Of a DNA stretch of 64,000 nucleotides, positions 43,566-52,133 are shown piece after piece. This stretch comes from Chryseobacterium pennipullorum. Lineage in GTDB: Bacteria > Bacteroidota > Bacteroidia > Flavobacteriales > Weeksellaceae. The first letter of the stretch is position 1, and every line of letters starts with the position of its first letter. A program made the translations under genes and the position numbers. The stretch covers positions 1 through 64,000 of the forward strand of contig NZ_QNVV01000006.1 in the NCBI RefSeq assembly GCF_003384725.1, read 5' to 3'. Below the pieces are notes generated by a model. The model searched no databases. It saw only the letters and a list, made by a program, of their open reading frames with translations, and was not told the origin of the DNA.

Positions 43566-44516
43566 ATGAAATCATTAAAAGTTGTTTTTTTAGGAACTCC
43601 TGAATTTGCAAAAACTTCTTTGGAGGCTATCCATCAATCCCATCACCAGGTAGTAGGTGTCGTTACTGTTGCTGATAAAGCAAGCGGCCGTGGTCAAAAG
43701 ATCCACCAGTCTCCCGTAAAAGTCTATGCTTCAGAACATAATATTCCTGTTTTTCAGCCGGAAAAATTAAGAAACCCAGAGTTTTTGGCAGAACTGAAAG
43801 GTCTTGACGCAGATGTTTTTGTTGTGGTTGCCTTCAGAATGATGCCAAAAGTTCTTTTTGAAATGCCTGAAATGGGTACGTTCAATCTTCATGCCTCTTT
43901 ATTGCCAGACTACAGAGGCGCTGCACCCATCAATTATGCCGTCATCAACGGTGAAGAAAAAACGGGAGCTACCACTTTCTTTATTAATGAAAAGATCGAT
44001 GAAGGAAATATACTACTTCAGGAAGAAATAGCAATTTTGCCGGACGAAAATGCAGGAAGTCTTCACGACAGGCTTATGGAGATGGGATCACATTTGGTAG
44101 TAAAAACATTGGATGCGCTTGCTCAAAATTCAATTGAGGAACAGCCTCAACCTCAGGTTGAGCACCCTAAAAATGCATATAAAATATTTAAAGAGGATAC
44201 CAGAATCAACTGGCATGCTTCTTCTAAAACCATTCACCAGTTTGTCTTGGGAATGTCTCCCTACCCTGCCGCTTTCACTACTTTAAAAATTGGAGAAGAA
44301 GAAAAGGGCTTAAAAATATTCAAGGGTACATATGAGCTTTCGGATCACGAAAAGCAATCAGGAGCCCTGGACATTTCAAAGAACGGGTTTAAAATCTATA
44401 CGCAAGACGGAGTTTATTATCCGGAGGAACTTCAGCTGGAAGGTAAAAAAAGAATGACTGTAAAAGATTTTCTGAATGGCTTTCGCAATTTTGACAACAT
44501 CACACTAAGAGACTAA
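43566..44516 (+). CDS. fmt: Methionyl-tRNA formyltransferase Fmt
   Basis: Fmt formylates initiator Met-tRNA using 10-formyl-tetrahydrofolate. The 316-residue protein has the N-terminal VVFLGTPEFAKTSLEAI and the catalytic segment FNLHASLLPDYRGAAPINYAVINGE (Asn and His of the active site, SLLPxYRG loop), then TGATTFFINEKIDEGNIL with the catalytic Asp. A C-terminal OB-like domain for tRNA binding completes the standard length. Confidence 0.96.
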   Translation: MKSLKVVFLGTPEFAKTSLEAIHQSHHQVVGVVTVADKASGRGQKIHQSPVKVYASEHNIPVFQPEKLRNPEFLAELKGLDADVFVVVAFRMMPKVLFEMPEMGTFNLHASLLPDYRGAAPINYAVINGEEKTGATTFFINEKIDEGNILLQEEIAILPDENAGSLHDRLMEMGSHLVVKTLDALAQNSIEEQPQPQVEHPKNAYKIFKEDTRINWHASSKTIHQFVLGMSPYPAAFTTLKIGEEEKGLKIFKGTYELSDHEKQSGALDISKNGFKIYTQDGVYYPEELQLEGKKRMTVKDFLNGFRNFDNITLRD

Positions 44517-44534
44517 ATATACATTTCATATTTC

Positions 44535-44571
44535 AAAAGTCACAAGAGTTGTTTAGATTTTTGTGACTTTT
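44535..44571. terminator. Bidirectional terminator
   Basis: AAAAGTCACAA and TTGTGACTTTT form an 11-bp perfect stem with a 15-nt loop between the convergent fmt and Crp-family genes. Confidence 0.8.
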
Positions 44572-44581
44572 CAGTTGATGA

Positions 44582-45163
44582 TTAGTCTTTGCCAACAATA
44601 TTTCGACGAACCCTGCTTAAAGACCCAGGGGTTACTCCAAGGTAAGCTGCAATTTGAATATTGGTAAGACGCTGGGCTGTTTCAGGATATTTCTGTAAAA
44701 ACTCTAGATAGCGTTCTTCAGAGGATTTGCTTAAATTGTCAATAACCCGTCGCTGAAGCGATATAATCGACATCTGCATCTTGAGCCTCATCAGCTTTTC
44801 AATTTCAGGTATTTCTACGCATAATCTTTCTTTATCTGATTTCTGGAGAATAAGAATTTCACTATCCTCAAGAGCCTGGATGTTGAGCTTTGAGGGAATA
44901 CTGTTTACCAAACTGTCAATGTCCGAGATCCACCAGGTTTCAATGCCAAAGTATAATATTTGCTCATCAGCATTGCGGTCTGTATGAAAGACTTTGAAAC
45001 AGCCATTCGTGACAAAACCTTCATAGTTGCAAATTGTTCCTGCTCTCAGAAGAAATTCTTTCTTTTTGACTTCCTGCAGGGTAAATGCATTACAATATCT
45101 TTCCAGCTTTTCATCTGAAATATCTATGTACTGCCGGATATGTTTCTTCAAAAGCTCTGTCAT
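44582..45163 (-). CDS. Crp/Fnr-family transcriptional regulator
   Basis: A 193-residue regulator with a cyclic-nucleotide-binding-like N-terminal domain (LRAGTICNYEGFVTNGCFKVFHTD) and a C-terminal helix-turn-helix of the type common in Bacteroidota (SSEERYLEFLQKYPETAQRLTNIQIAAYLGVTPGSLSRVRRNI). No Cys cluster for an iron-sulfur centre, so it is not Fnr-like in sensing oxygen. The ligand and target genes are unknown. It is monocistronic. Confidence 0.88.
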   Translation of the reverse strand: MTELLKKHIRQYIDISDEKLERYCNAFTLQEVKKKEFLLRAGTICNYEGFVTNGCFKVFHTDRNADEQILYFGIETWWISDIDSLVNSIPSKLNIQALEDSEILILQKSDKERLCVEIPEIEKLMRLKMQMSIISLQRRVIDNLSKSSEERYLEFLQKYPETAQRLTNIQIAAYLGVTPGSLSRVRRNIVGKD

Positions 45164-45177
45164 GACTTAAAAATAAA

Positions 45178-45206
45178 AAAAGGTTTAGAAAAATCCTAAA
45201 CCTTTT
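45178..45206 (-). terminator. Terminator of ribB
   Basis: AAAAGGTTTAG and CTAAACCTTTT form an 11-bp perfect stem with a 7-nt loop, followed by a T-rich stretch on the minus strand. Confidence 0.85.
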
Positions 45207-45263
45207 ACCTTTTTATGACAATAAATCTTCGGTAATAGTAGTTAACCGCTGATCTTTAATTTC

Positions 45264-46385
45264 TTATAACTGCACCATCTCACTTACTTCCACATCATAT
45301 CCTCCGACCTGTGGTTTGATATTCGGGTTTTGAGTAATTACCTTGAACTTATTGATTCCTAAGTTCTTCAGGATTTGTGTCCCAATACCATAATCTCTAT
45401 AGTTATAGGCTAAAGTAGGATGCTGCTCCTGCCCGTCCTGATAGTTCAGGAACTGCTGAAGCTTTCGCAATGTATTTTCAGAACTGGAAACATTGTTGAT
45501 AAAGATGATGGCACCTTTGCCGGCCTCATTCACCATATTCGTTACTTTTTCCAGTAAAGGTTTTTCTCCGTTATTTAATCGTGTCAGGACATCAAAATAA
45601 GAATCTGACGACTGTACCCTTACCAAAACCGGTTCATCTACTGTCCACGCTCCTTTTGTCAGCGCAAAATGGATCTGATCATTGGAAGTTTCTCTGAAAG
45701 CATAAAAATCAAACTCACCGTAATGCGTTTTTACTTTTTTCTCCTCCAGCCTTTCTACAAGATTTCCTTTTTTAAGCTGATAATGGATCAGATCTTCGAT
45801 AGAAACGATCTTCATATCGTGCTTCTGAGCAAAAGCATGAAGTTCGGGCAGACGAGACATAGTACCGTCTTCATTCATGATCTCACAGATCACCCCTCCT
45901 TCTTTCAGACCTGCCAGGTGGGTAAGATCTATTGCAGCTTCAGTATGTCCTGCTCTTTTCAATACACCGCCTTTTCTTGCACGAAGCGGGAAAATATGTC
46001 CAGGTCTCATAAAATCTGTAGGTTTGGATTTTTCATCCATCAGGGCCAGAATGGTTTTGGCTCTGTCCCCTGCTGAAATTCCGGTAGAAGTTCCGTTACC
46101 CAGAAGGTCAACAGATACGGTGAAAGCAGTTTCTTTAGGGTCGCTGCTTCTGCTTACCATTACTTCAAGACCAAGCTCATCACATCTTTTCTCAGGAAGC
46201 GGCATACAGATCAGCCCTCTTCCGTGAAGCGCCATAAAATTAATAATTTCCGGCGTTGTCAGTTCCGCCGCACAAAGAAAATCGCCTTCGTTTTCTCTGT
46301 CTTCATCATCCACTACTATGATTATTTTACCATTTCTAAGGTCCTCAATAGCCTCCGGAATAGTATTTAATTTAATATCAGACAT
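45264..46385 (-). CDS. ribB: 3,4-dihydroxy-2-butanone 4-phosphate synthase with degenerate GTP cyclohydrolase II domain
   Basis: The N-terminal half (1-205) makes the four-carbon riboflavin precursor from ribulose 5-phosphate: VDDEDRENEGDFLCAAE (acidic metal-binding loop), TGISAGDRAKTI, and PGHIFPLRARKGGVLKRAGHTEAAIDL. The second half (206-373) has the GTP cyclohydrolase II fold, but the zinc-binding Cys triad of active enzymes (ECLTGDVFGSLRCDCG) is absent; the aligned segment reads VRVQSSDSYFDVLTRLNNG. RYDYGIGTQIL-type sequence (YRDYGIGTQILKNLGI) is kept. So only RibB activity is expected, with the second half perhaps structural. No FMN riboswitch fits in the 67-bp upstream gap. Confidence 0.93.
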   Translation of the reverse strand: MSDIKLNTIPEAIEDLRNGKIIIVVDDEDRENEGDFLCAAELTTPEIINFMALHGRGLICMPLPEKRCDELGLEVMVSRSSDPKETAFTVSVDLLGNGTSTGISAGDRAKTILALMDEKSKPTDFMRPGHIFPLRARKGGVLKRAGHTEAAIDLTHLAGLKEGGVICEIMNEDGTMSRLPELHAFAQKHDMKIVSIEDLIHYQLKKGNLVERLEEKKVKTHYGEFDFYAFRETSNDQIHFALTKGAWTVDEPVLVRVQSSDSYFDVLTRLNNGEKPLLEKVTNMVNEAGKGAIIFINNVSSSENTLRKLQQFLNYQDGQEQHPTLAYNYRDYGIGTQILKNLGINKFKVITQNPNIKPQVGGYDVEVSEMVQL

Positions 46386-46452
46386 TTTTACTTTTTATTT
46401 GTGCAAAGATACTCATAAAAATAAGCATCTGCCAATTAATATGGTTGGTTTA

Positions 46453-47457
46453 TTACGCTTCGGATAAAGAGTTGACCGCTTCTCGTATGATTTCATAAGA
46501 CCTTAATCTTTTCTGATGGTCGTAGATATGTGAGTTGATCATGAGCTCATCGACATTGAACTTTTCCTGAAAATCCTTAATTTTTTCCTTAATTTCAGCA
46601 TGATCTCCGATAAAGGTATATCTGAGTTTCTGGAGCACCATAGATTTCTCCATCGGTGACCATATTTCATCCATATCATCCACAGGTGGCGCAAATGGTT
46701 TCCTGTCATTTCTAACAATATTGATGAATGCCTGAAACAAGGTCGTGGACATTTTGTACGCTTCTTCTGAGGTTTCTGCTGCAACCCCGTTTACACAGGC
46801 AATGATATAAGGTTTATCCGCATATTCTGACGGTTGAAAATGCTCTCTGTATATTTTAAAGGCCATTTCCATTTGCTCGGGAGCAAAATGTCCTGCAAAA
46901 GCATACGGTAAGCCAAGCTCCGCAGCCAGCCATGCGCTGTCTGTACTGGAACCCAGAATATACAACGGGATATCCAGTCCTTCTCCCGGAATAGCCCGTA
47001 CCATCGCATCAGCATTTTCTTTGGAAAAATAGCGTTGAAGTTCCAGAATCTGTCTAGGAAACTGTTCATTGATTATAGCAGGGTTTCTTCCCAGTGCCTG
47101 GGCAGTCAATCCATCTGTTCCGGGAGCTCTGCCCAGTCCAAGGTCAATTCTTCCCGGGAAAAGAGATTCCAGAGTTCCAAACTGTTCGGCAATAATCAGA
47201 GAACTGTGGTTTGGAAGCATAATCCCTCCGGATCCTACTCTTATCTTTTTTGTTCCGTTGGCTATAAATCCGATCAGAACGGAAGTAGCGGAGCTGGCAA
47301 TACTCTCCATATTGTGATGCTCGGCCAGCCAGAATCGTTTATAATGTAAATTTTCGGCATGATTGGCAAGTGACAGACTGTCTTGAAACGTATCATGAAT
47401 GCTTTTTCCCTGCTTTACCGGTGCAAGGTCTAAAACAGAAATTTCAAAATTTTTCAT
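46453..47457 (-). CDS. LLM-class flavin-dependent oxidoreductase (luciferase-like)
   Basis: About 334 residues from ATG 47457, which gives the usual family start KNFEISVLDLAPVKQG; the longer frame from 47541 adds unrelated residues. Luciferase-like TIM barrel with NLHYKRFWLAEHHNMESIASSATS, GTKKIRVGSGGIMLPNHSSLIIAEQFGTLE and LFPGRIDLGLGRAPGTD, typical of the MsnO8-type group. The substrate is unknown. A TetR-like palindrome (47592-47601) lies upstream. Confidence 0.9.
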   Translation of the reverse strand: MKNFEISVLDLAPVKQGKSIHDTFQDSLSLANHAENLHYKRFWLAEHHNMESIASSATSVLIGFIANGTKKIRVGSGGIMLPNHSSLIIAEQFGTLESLFPGRIDLGLGRAPGTDGLTAQALGRNPAIINEQFPRQILELQRYFSKENADAMVRAIPGEGLDIPLYILGSSTDSAWLAAELGLPYAFAGHFAPEQMEMAFKIYREHFQPSEYADKPYIIACVNGVAAETSEEAYKMSTTLFQAFINIVRNDRKPFAPPVDDMDEIWSPMEKSMVLQKLRYTFIGDHAEIKEKIKDFQEKFNVDELMINSHIYDHQKRLRSYEIIREAVNSLSEA

Positions 47458-47591
47458 ATCGGGATATTCATTTTTTAAAGGTGATGAAGAATCTCCTTTA
47501 TTGATTTCATAATTATAAATTGTTGGCTTCAATAAAACCAAACAAATTTAAAACATAAAAACTGCATTAGTTACTTTTTGTAATTAATAAA

Positions 47592-47601
47592 ACCGATCGG
47601 T
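47592..47601. promoter_or_regulatory. ACCGATCGGT palindrome, TetR-like operator candidate
   Basis: A perfect 10-bp dyad, flanked by A-rich and CAGTT sequence, between the divergent oxidoreductase and astacin genes. It resembles TetR-family operators (ACCGxxCGGT core). No TetR gene is encoded in the window. Confidence 0.35.
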
Positions 47602-47777
47602 CAGTTCAGGGAAAAACTATTGGATAATTTGAAATTGCCTCAAAATAATTGGTAATGAATTTTGCAATATATTCAGAAAAACAAATATTACAGTAATAAT
47701 AAATCACAAATAATAGAAATAAAATAGTACATTCGTAGTTGAAGCACTGAACTAAAAACACCATTAAAAATAGTATT

Positions 47778-48626
47778 ATGAACAAAAAAATTAATGAATT
47801 CCTAAGTCTGAAAACCCAGACAAAAAAAACAATTCTTGTAAGCTTTATGATGATTGCTGCATTGTCATCCTGCAGTAAAAACAGTGATGAGATGATGCCA
47901 GAAGCTCGGGATACTCCCTACCCTGCTGAAAATCTCAAAAAAGGTCTATTGGGAGGCCAGGAAATTACCTACGAAAGAAAGAATGGGATGAACTTTTTCC
48001 AGGGGGATATTGTTTTGTCTGATCAGCAACTTGCCGAAGGAGGCACAGCCTCTAAGGGGGGTGCCAGTTTTTCAAGATGGCCAGGCGGCAAAATTTATTA
48101 TACCGTCGCCAGCAATATGGGATCAATAAATGCGAATAAAATTACGACTGCTGTCAATGAGTACAACGCCAAAACCAATACCCAATGGATTCCCCGTACG
48201 AATCAGAGTAATTATGTAGAGTTTATTTTCGGAAGTTCATCCGGATCAGACGGATGGGCTCATATCGGATATCAGGGTGGAAGACAGACTGTTTCTCTGG
48301 ACCAGTATATTTCTGTAGGATCTGTCATTCATGAAATGGGGCATACGGTGGGACTTTACCACGAGCATTCCCGTAAAGACAGAGATCAGTACCTCAGCAT
48401 CCAGTGGAATAACATTCAGAACGGACAGGCTTATAATTTTAATATGTATACTTCCGGAACAGATATCGGCCCATTCAATATCAACTCGGTGATGATGTAT
48501 TGGCCAAATTCGTATTCTAAAAACGGACAGCCTACCATTAAAAGAGCGGATAACACGAACTTTACCTATAACAGAACAGGCTTTACAACAGGAGATATCA
48601 ATACCATCAATGCTATGTATCCATAA
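47778..48626 (+). CDS. Astacin-family (M12A) zinc metalloprotease, flavastacin-like
   Basis: A 282-residue secreted protease. An N-terminal signal includes LVSFMMIAALSSCSK, with a lipobox-like Ser-Ser-Cys (about residue 33), so it may be a lipoprotein. A short pro-region precedes the astacin domain, with RWPGGKIYYTV as a typical start. The zinc site is HEMGHTVGLYHEHSRKDR (HExxHxxGxxHExxRxDR). The Met-turn is SVMMYWPNSYS. Flavobacterial relatives (flavastacin) cleave at Asp residues. It is a single gene ending at a strong terminator. Confidence 0.92.
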   Translation: MNKKINEFLSLKTQTKKTILVSFMMIAALSSCSKNSDEMMPEARDTPYPAENLKKGLLGGQEITYERKNGMNFFQGDIVLSDQQLAEGGTASKGGASFSRWPGGKIYYTVASNMGSINANKITTAVNEYNAKTNTQWIPRTNQSNYVEFIFGSSSGSDGWAHIGYQGGRQTVSLDQYISVGSVIHEMGHTVGLYHEHSRKDRDQYLSIQWNNIQNGQAYNFNMYTSGTDIGPFNINSVMMYWPNSYSKNGQPTIKRADNTNFTYNRTGFTTGDINTINAMYP

Positions 48627-48654
48627 TTCTGAACCTCATAGCGCCATCATTAAA

Positions 48655-48693
48655 AAAAAGGAAAAGAATTCTCTACGAATTCTTTTCCTTTTT
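48655..48693. terminator. Terminator overlapping the helicase stop codon
   Basis: AAAAAGGAAAAGAATTC and GAATTCTTTTCCTTTTT form a 17-bp perfect stem with a 5-nt loop. The right arm encodes the last residues (KKEKNS) and stop of the minus-strand helicase. Confidence 0.9.
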
Positions 48694-50808
48694 ATAATTA
48701 TAGTGGTTAATTAAAATCCTGATTTCATTAAACTCAAAGTCGGCAGGCAATGCACTTTTCCACTCCGTCAAAGTTTCGTGGGGATTTTTATAAAATTCCG
48801 TTTCAAAAGCTTTGATCTTATCGGTAGTGATCACTCTGGCAATATCCAGCAATCCCTGCTCTGCAAACTTCGCAAGATGTCCTATGACCGTTTCTTTCAC
48901 TAATCCCCGTTCAAGAGCAATTTCTCCGATCGTTTTCCCCTGTTCAAACAATTGAAAAGTTAGGACCTGTGACGGCACTTTAGCTATTTTCAGACTGATT
49001 TCTTTATCATTTTTGTCATCCAGAAGTTTGGTTTCAAGAAGATGAATTTCCTTTAGACTGTTCAGGTATTCTTCCATATCTTCCAGCCAGTTTCTGAATT
49101 CTTCATTATACTGCTTAAGTCCCTTGGCTCCTTTAATTTCAGCATAAAACTCTTTTAAAGGATCAAAAATCTTATTCCGGGTTTCGGTAAAAAAGAAATT
49201 AACCGCCCCTTTCGTCTTACTTTCAATTTCTGACCATTCCTCCTTCTGCTCAATAAAATTATTCACCTTTTGAGAAATGACCCGCTCCAGCTTTTCAAAG
49301 ATTTTCCCAAGCGTAACGGCTTCGTGCTTCAACTGAAGATAAAGCTGATTCGTTTTAACGTGATCGATATTTCTGGTAACAATAGAAAGATTATTCCATT
49401 GTTCCACCTCTTTCAGAAACCATACACAATCCAGTGTCCTGAGAACCTTCCTGATACTGTAGTCGTACTTTTCCTGGTTCAGAATCGCTTCTACATGATC
49501 GTTAGCTACTGTATCCGTATGAAAACTGAGGATTCTGTTATCTTTAAAAATAACTTCAGGGGTAATCTTTGATTTTAATACAATCCCTTCCAAGGTTCTG
49601 CAACGTGACAAGGCAACATACACCTGACCTGCAGTAAAACTCTTTCCGGCATCAATAATCACTTTATCAAAGGTTAGCCCCTGACTTTTATGAATGGTTA
49701 CCGCCCAGGCAAGTTTTATCGGAAACTGTTCAAAGCTTCCCAGCACCTCTTCTTTGATATTTTTATCAGAATCCAGAAAATATTTTTTCTGTTCCCAGAC
49801 TTCTCTTTTCACAACGATTTCTCTTTCGCTTTCGTCCAGAACCACCCGGATCTCATTTTCATCAAGACCGATAATTTCTCCCAACTTCCCGTTGAAGTAT
49901 TTTTTTTCTCCGGAAACATCATTTCTGATAAACATGATCTGGGCCCCGATTTTCAATTCCAGAAACTGTTCATTGGGAAACTGATTTTCTTTAAAATCAC
50001 CAATAAGCTTTGCTTCATACGTTTGGGCATCTACTTTTATTTCTTTCAGCTTCTCCTGGTTGATCTCATCCGCCATTCTATTGTGCGAACAGAGATATAC
50101 ATAAGATTCCTTACCCATATCGAAAGCAGGATCATATCTGTCATCCAGCAGACCAAAGTCAATATTCGCTACATCACCGTCCCGGATTGCATTCAGAATT
50201 TCAAGAAATTTTTCATCAGACTGTCGGTATACTTTCGTCAGTTCGATAGTAACCAAAGGAATTTCTTTAATGGCGTGGCTGTCAAAAAAGAATGGGGAAT
50301 GATAGTACATTTTCAGAATATGCTCATCCCTTACCACCGGTGGAAGCTGGTACAAATCACCGATAAACAACATCTGCACCCCACCGAACCTCTGATTATT
50401 CCTTCTTATGAAACGAAGTGAAAAATCCATCATATCCAGGACATCAGCTCTCAACATCGAAACCTCATCAATAATGATGATTTCCACCTCTCTTAAAAGT
50501 TTGAGTTTATCTTTACGGTATTTGAAATGCGGCATCAGATCGGCAATATTATTGGCCAGGCTGGTGTCTATTCTATCTGTCGTAGGCAGAAAAGTTCTCA
50601 ACGGTAATCCGAACATAGAATGAATAGTAACCCCGCCTGCATTAATGGCTGCAATTCCCGTAGGAGCTATTACAATATGTTTTTTCTTTGTCCGTCTTAC
50701 AAAATCATTAAGAAAGGTCGTTTTTCCTGTTCCCGCTTTTCCGGTCAGGAATACGCTTCTGTTCGTGTACTCTATTAAGTCAAAAAAATGATTGTTCATC
50801 GTTGTCAA
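48673..50808 (-). CDS. PIF1-like helicase with C-terminal helix-turn-helix domain
   Basis: A 711-residue superfamily 1B helicase. Walker A is LTGKAGTGKTTFLNDFV, followed by IIIDEVSMLRADVLDMMDFSLR, GDLYQLPPVV, the QxD/GFx motif IHKSQGLTFDKVIIDAG and YVALSRCRTLEGIVLKS. Residues about 520-610 look like an alpha-helical coiled region. The end (TFQLFEQGKTIGEIALERGLVKETVIGHLAKFAEQGLLDI) is a winged helix-turn-helix of the type at RecQ C-termini. Pif1-type enzymes unwind 5'-3' and resolve G-quadruplexes and R-loops. It is diverging from a small lipoprotein gene. Confidence 0.9.
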   Translation of the reverse strand: MTTMNNHFFDLIEYTNRSVFLTGKAGTGKTTFLNDFVRRTKKKHIVIAPTGIAAINAGGVTIHSMFGLPLRTFLPTTDRIDTSLANNIADLMPHFKYRKDKLKLLREVEIIIIDEVSMLRADVLDMMDFSLRFIRRNNQRFGGVQMLFIGDLYQLPPVVRDEHILKMYYHSPFFFDSHAIKEIPLVTIELTKVYRQSDEKFLEILNAIRDGDVANIDFGLLDDRYDPAFDMGKESYVYLCSHNRMADEINQEKLKEIKVDAQTYEAKLIGDFKENQFPNEQFLELKIGAQIMFIRNDVSGEKKYFNGKLGEIIGLDENEIRVVLDESEREIVVKREVWEQKKYFLDSDKNIKEEVLGSFEQFPIKLAWAVTIHKSQGLTFDKVIIDAGKSFTAGQVYVALSRCRTLEGIVLKSKITPEVIFKDNRILSFHTDTVANDHVEAILNQEKYDYSIRKVLRTLDCVWFLKEVEQWNNLSIVTRNIDHVKTNQLYLQLKHEAVTLGKIFEKLERVISQKVNNFIEQKEEWSEIESKTKGAVNFFFTETRNKIFDPLKEFYAEIKGAKGLKQYNEEFRNWLEDMEEYLNSLKEIHLLETKLLDDKNDKEISLKIAKVPSQVLTFQLFEQGKTIGEIALERGLVKETVIGHLAKFAEQGLLDIARVITTDKIKAFETEFYKNPHETLTEWKSALPADFEFNEIRILINHYNYKKEKNS

Positions 50809-50876
50809 AAATACGGAAATGAATTGAATTTCTTACCTTGGCATAAGTTTTGAAAATTCTTAAAAAAACTAAGTTT

Positions 50877-51338
50877 ATGATGAAAAAATTTTTCATACCT
50901 ATTCCGTTGGTCGTATTGTGTACTCTTTTTAGCCTGATTTCCTGTAATACATCAAAAAATGCTAACAACAATCTTCCTGTGGATATTGCAGACAGGCCCG
51001 CAGATGAAGACAGCCAGAAATACGATCAGGCTCAACTGGATAAATTAAAAGCCTCTATTGAATCGGAAGTTTCCGGAGAAAAGTGTACTGATGCCAGCGA
51101 ATGGAAATTTGCACCCATGGGAGTAAAAGCCTGCGGCGGACCTCAGCAATATATTGCCTATCCCAAAAAAATAGAGACTGCTTTTCTGCAGAGAATCACT
51201 GATTATAACGATAAGGTAAGGGTGTTTAATGAAAAATATAATATTGTCTCGGATTGTATGATGGTAATGCCACCCGTTGCGCTTAAATGTATTAAAGGAA
51301 AAATACGGCTCATCACTAATGATGACACAGAAAAATAA
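50877..51338 (+). CDS. Hypothetical lipoprotein with four conserved Cys
   Basis: About 153 residues from the ATG ATG pair at 50877 (an upstream ATG at 50850 is possible). A lipoprotein signal (FIPIPLVVLCTLFSLISC) precedes a domain with GEKCTDASEWKFAPMGVKACGGPQQYIAYPK and further Cys (DCMM, LKCIKG), which could form two disulfides. I do not recognise the family by function. Single gene ending at a terminator. Confidence 0.78.
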   Translation: MMKKFFIPIPLVVLCTLFSLISCNTSKNANNNLPVDIADRPADEDSQKYDQAQLDKLKASIESEVSGEKCTDASEWKFAPMGVKACGGPQQYIAYPKKIETAFLQRITDYNDKVRVFNEKYNIVSDCMMVMPPVALKCIKGKIRLITNDDTEK

Positions 51339-51362
51339 AGCAAAGGTTTTTAATCAAATCGA

Positions 51363-51392
51363 AAAAAGCTATGTCCGTAAACATAGCTTTTT
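51363..51392. terminator. Bidirectional terminator
   Basis: AAAAAGCTATGT and ACATAGCTTTTT form a 12-bp perfect stem with a 6-nt loop between the lipoprotein gene and the convergent gamma-carbonic anhydrase gene. Confidence 0.92.
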
Positions 51393-51433
51393 GTATTTAT
51401 TTACCCGTTTCGGGTTACAAATCAGACTTTCAT

Positions 51434-51970
51434 CTACAGTTCATAATCCTTTACGTTTTCTTTATACCAGGAGGAGTATTTCACATAATTATCTGCAATT
51501 CTGTTGACTTCTCCTTCAAGAAGCTGTGCATTGATATCTTTTATTTTTTTCGCAGGAACCCCGCCCCATACTTCTCCGGATTTGATATGTGTGCCCTGGG
51601 TTACTACCGAACCAGCCCCTACAATGGAGTTTTCTTCCACCAGGCAATCATCCATTACAATTGCTCCCATCCCAATCAGGACATTATCTTTAATTGTACA
51701 TCCATGAACGATGGCATTGTGGCCTATAGATACGTTGTTTCCAATGTTCAGAGGGTGCTTCTGATAGGTACAGTGGAGCATTGCGTTGTCCTGTACATTC
51801 ACTTTATCACCCATTTTGATATAATGTACATCTCCCCTGATTACTGCATTGTACCAAACACTGCAGTCTCTTCCCATGGTAACGTCTCCGATAATCGTAG
51901 CTGTTTCAGCTAAAAAGGTATTTTCTCCTATCTGTGGAATCTTTCCTAAAAGTTCTTTTACAAGTGCCAT
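51434..51970 (-). CDS. Gamma-carbonic anhydrase family protein
   Basis: A 178-residue left-handed beta-helix protein with hexapeptide repeats: GDVTMGRDCSVWYNAVIRGD, DNAMLHCTYQKHPLNIGNNVSIGHNAIVHGC (three His for zinc, contributed between subunits of a trimer), IGMGAIVMDD and AGSVVTQGT. The family hydrates CO2 or is an inactive structural relative; activity is uncertain. Typical YrdA/CaiE-like length. No partner gene is obvious. Confidence 0.9.
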   Translation of the reverse strand: MALVKELLGKIPQIGENTFLAETATIIGDVTMGRDCSVWYNAVIRGDVHYIKMGDKVNVQDNAMLHCTYQKHPLNIGNNVSIGHNAIVHGCTIKDNVLIGMGAIVMDDCLVEENSIVGAGSVVTQGTHIKSGEVWGGVPAKKIKDINAQLLEGEVNRIADNYVKYSSWYKENVKDYEL

Positions 51971-52067
51971 AATATTAATTTGAAAATTTGAAAATGTGCC
52001 CGTTTGAAAATTATGTTATACTATCTTTTCAGGTATCTAAGTTCTAAATTACAGTGATAGCAAAAAT

Positions 52068-52097
52068 CTAACTTCCAAATTCCAGCTTCTAACTTCT
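52068..52097. repeat. Intergenic GGAAG-type repeat, copy 3 (reverse)
   Basis: CTAACTTCCAAATTCCAGCT and TCTAACTTC read as the complement of the purine-rich repeats at 4033-4064 and 19568-19631. Confidence 0.35.
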
Positions 52098-52103
52098 AAT
52101 GCG

Positions 52104-52111
52104 TATTTTTG
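52104..52111 (+). promoter_or_regulatory. -7 box (TATTTTTG) of the nifU-hemH run
   Basis: Exact TAnnTTTG match, predicted start near 52117, 17 nt before the ATG at 52134. Confidence 0.5.
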
Positions 52112-52133
52112 TATTCTCAAATTTAACGAAAAA

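Noticed and set aside
46386..46452. FMN riboswitch upstream of ribB
   Set aside because: The gap between ribB and the next gene is only 67 bp and shows none of the conserved RFN stems.
49690..50421. 243-codon frame opposite the Pif1-like helicase
   Set aside because: It is antisense to a well-supported gene and its Phe/Ile-rich composition is that of a reverse-strand shadow.
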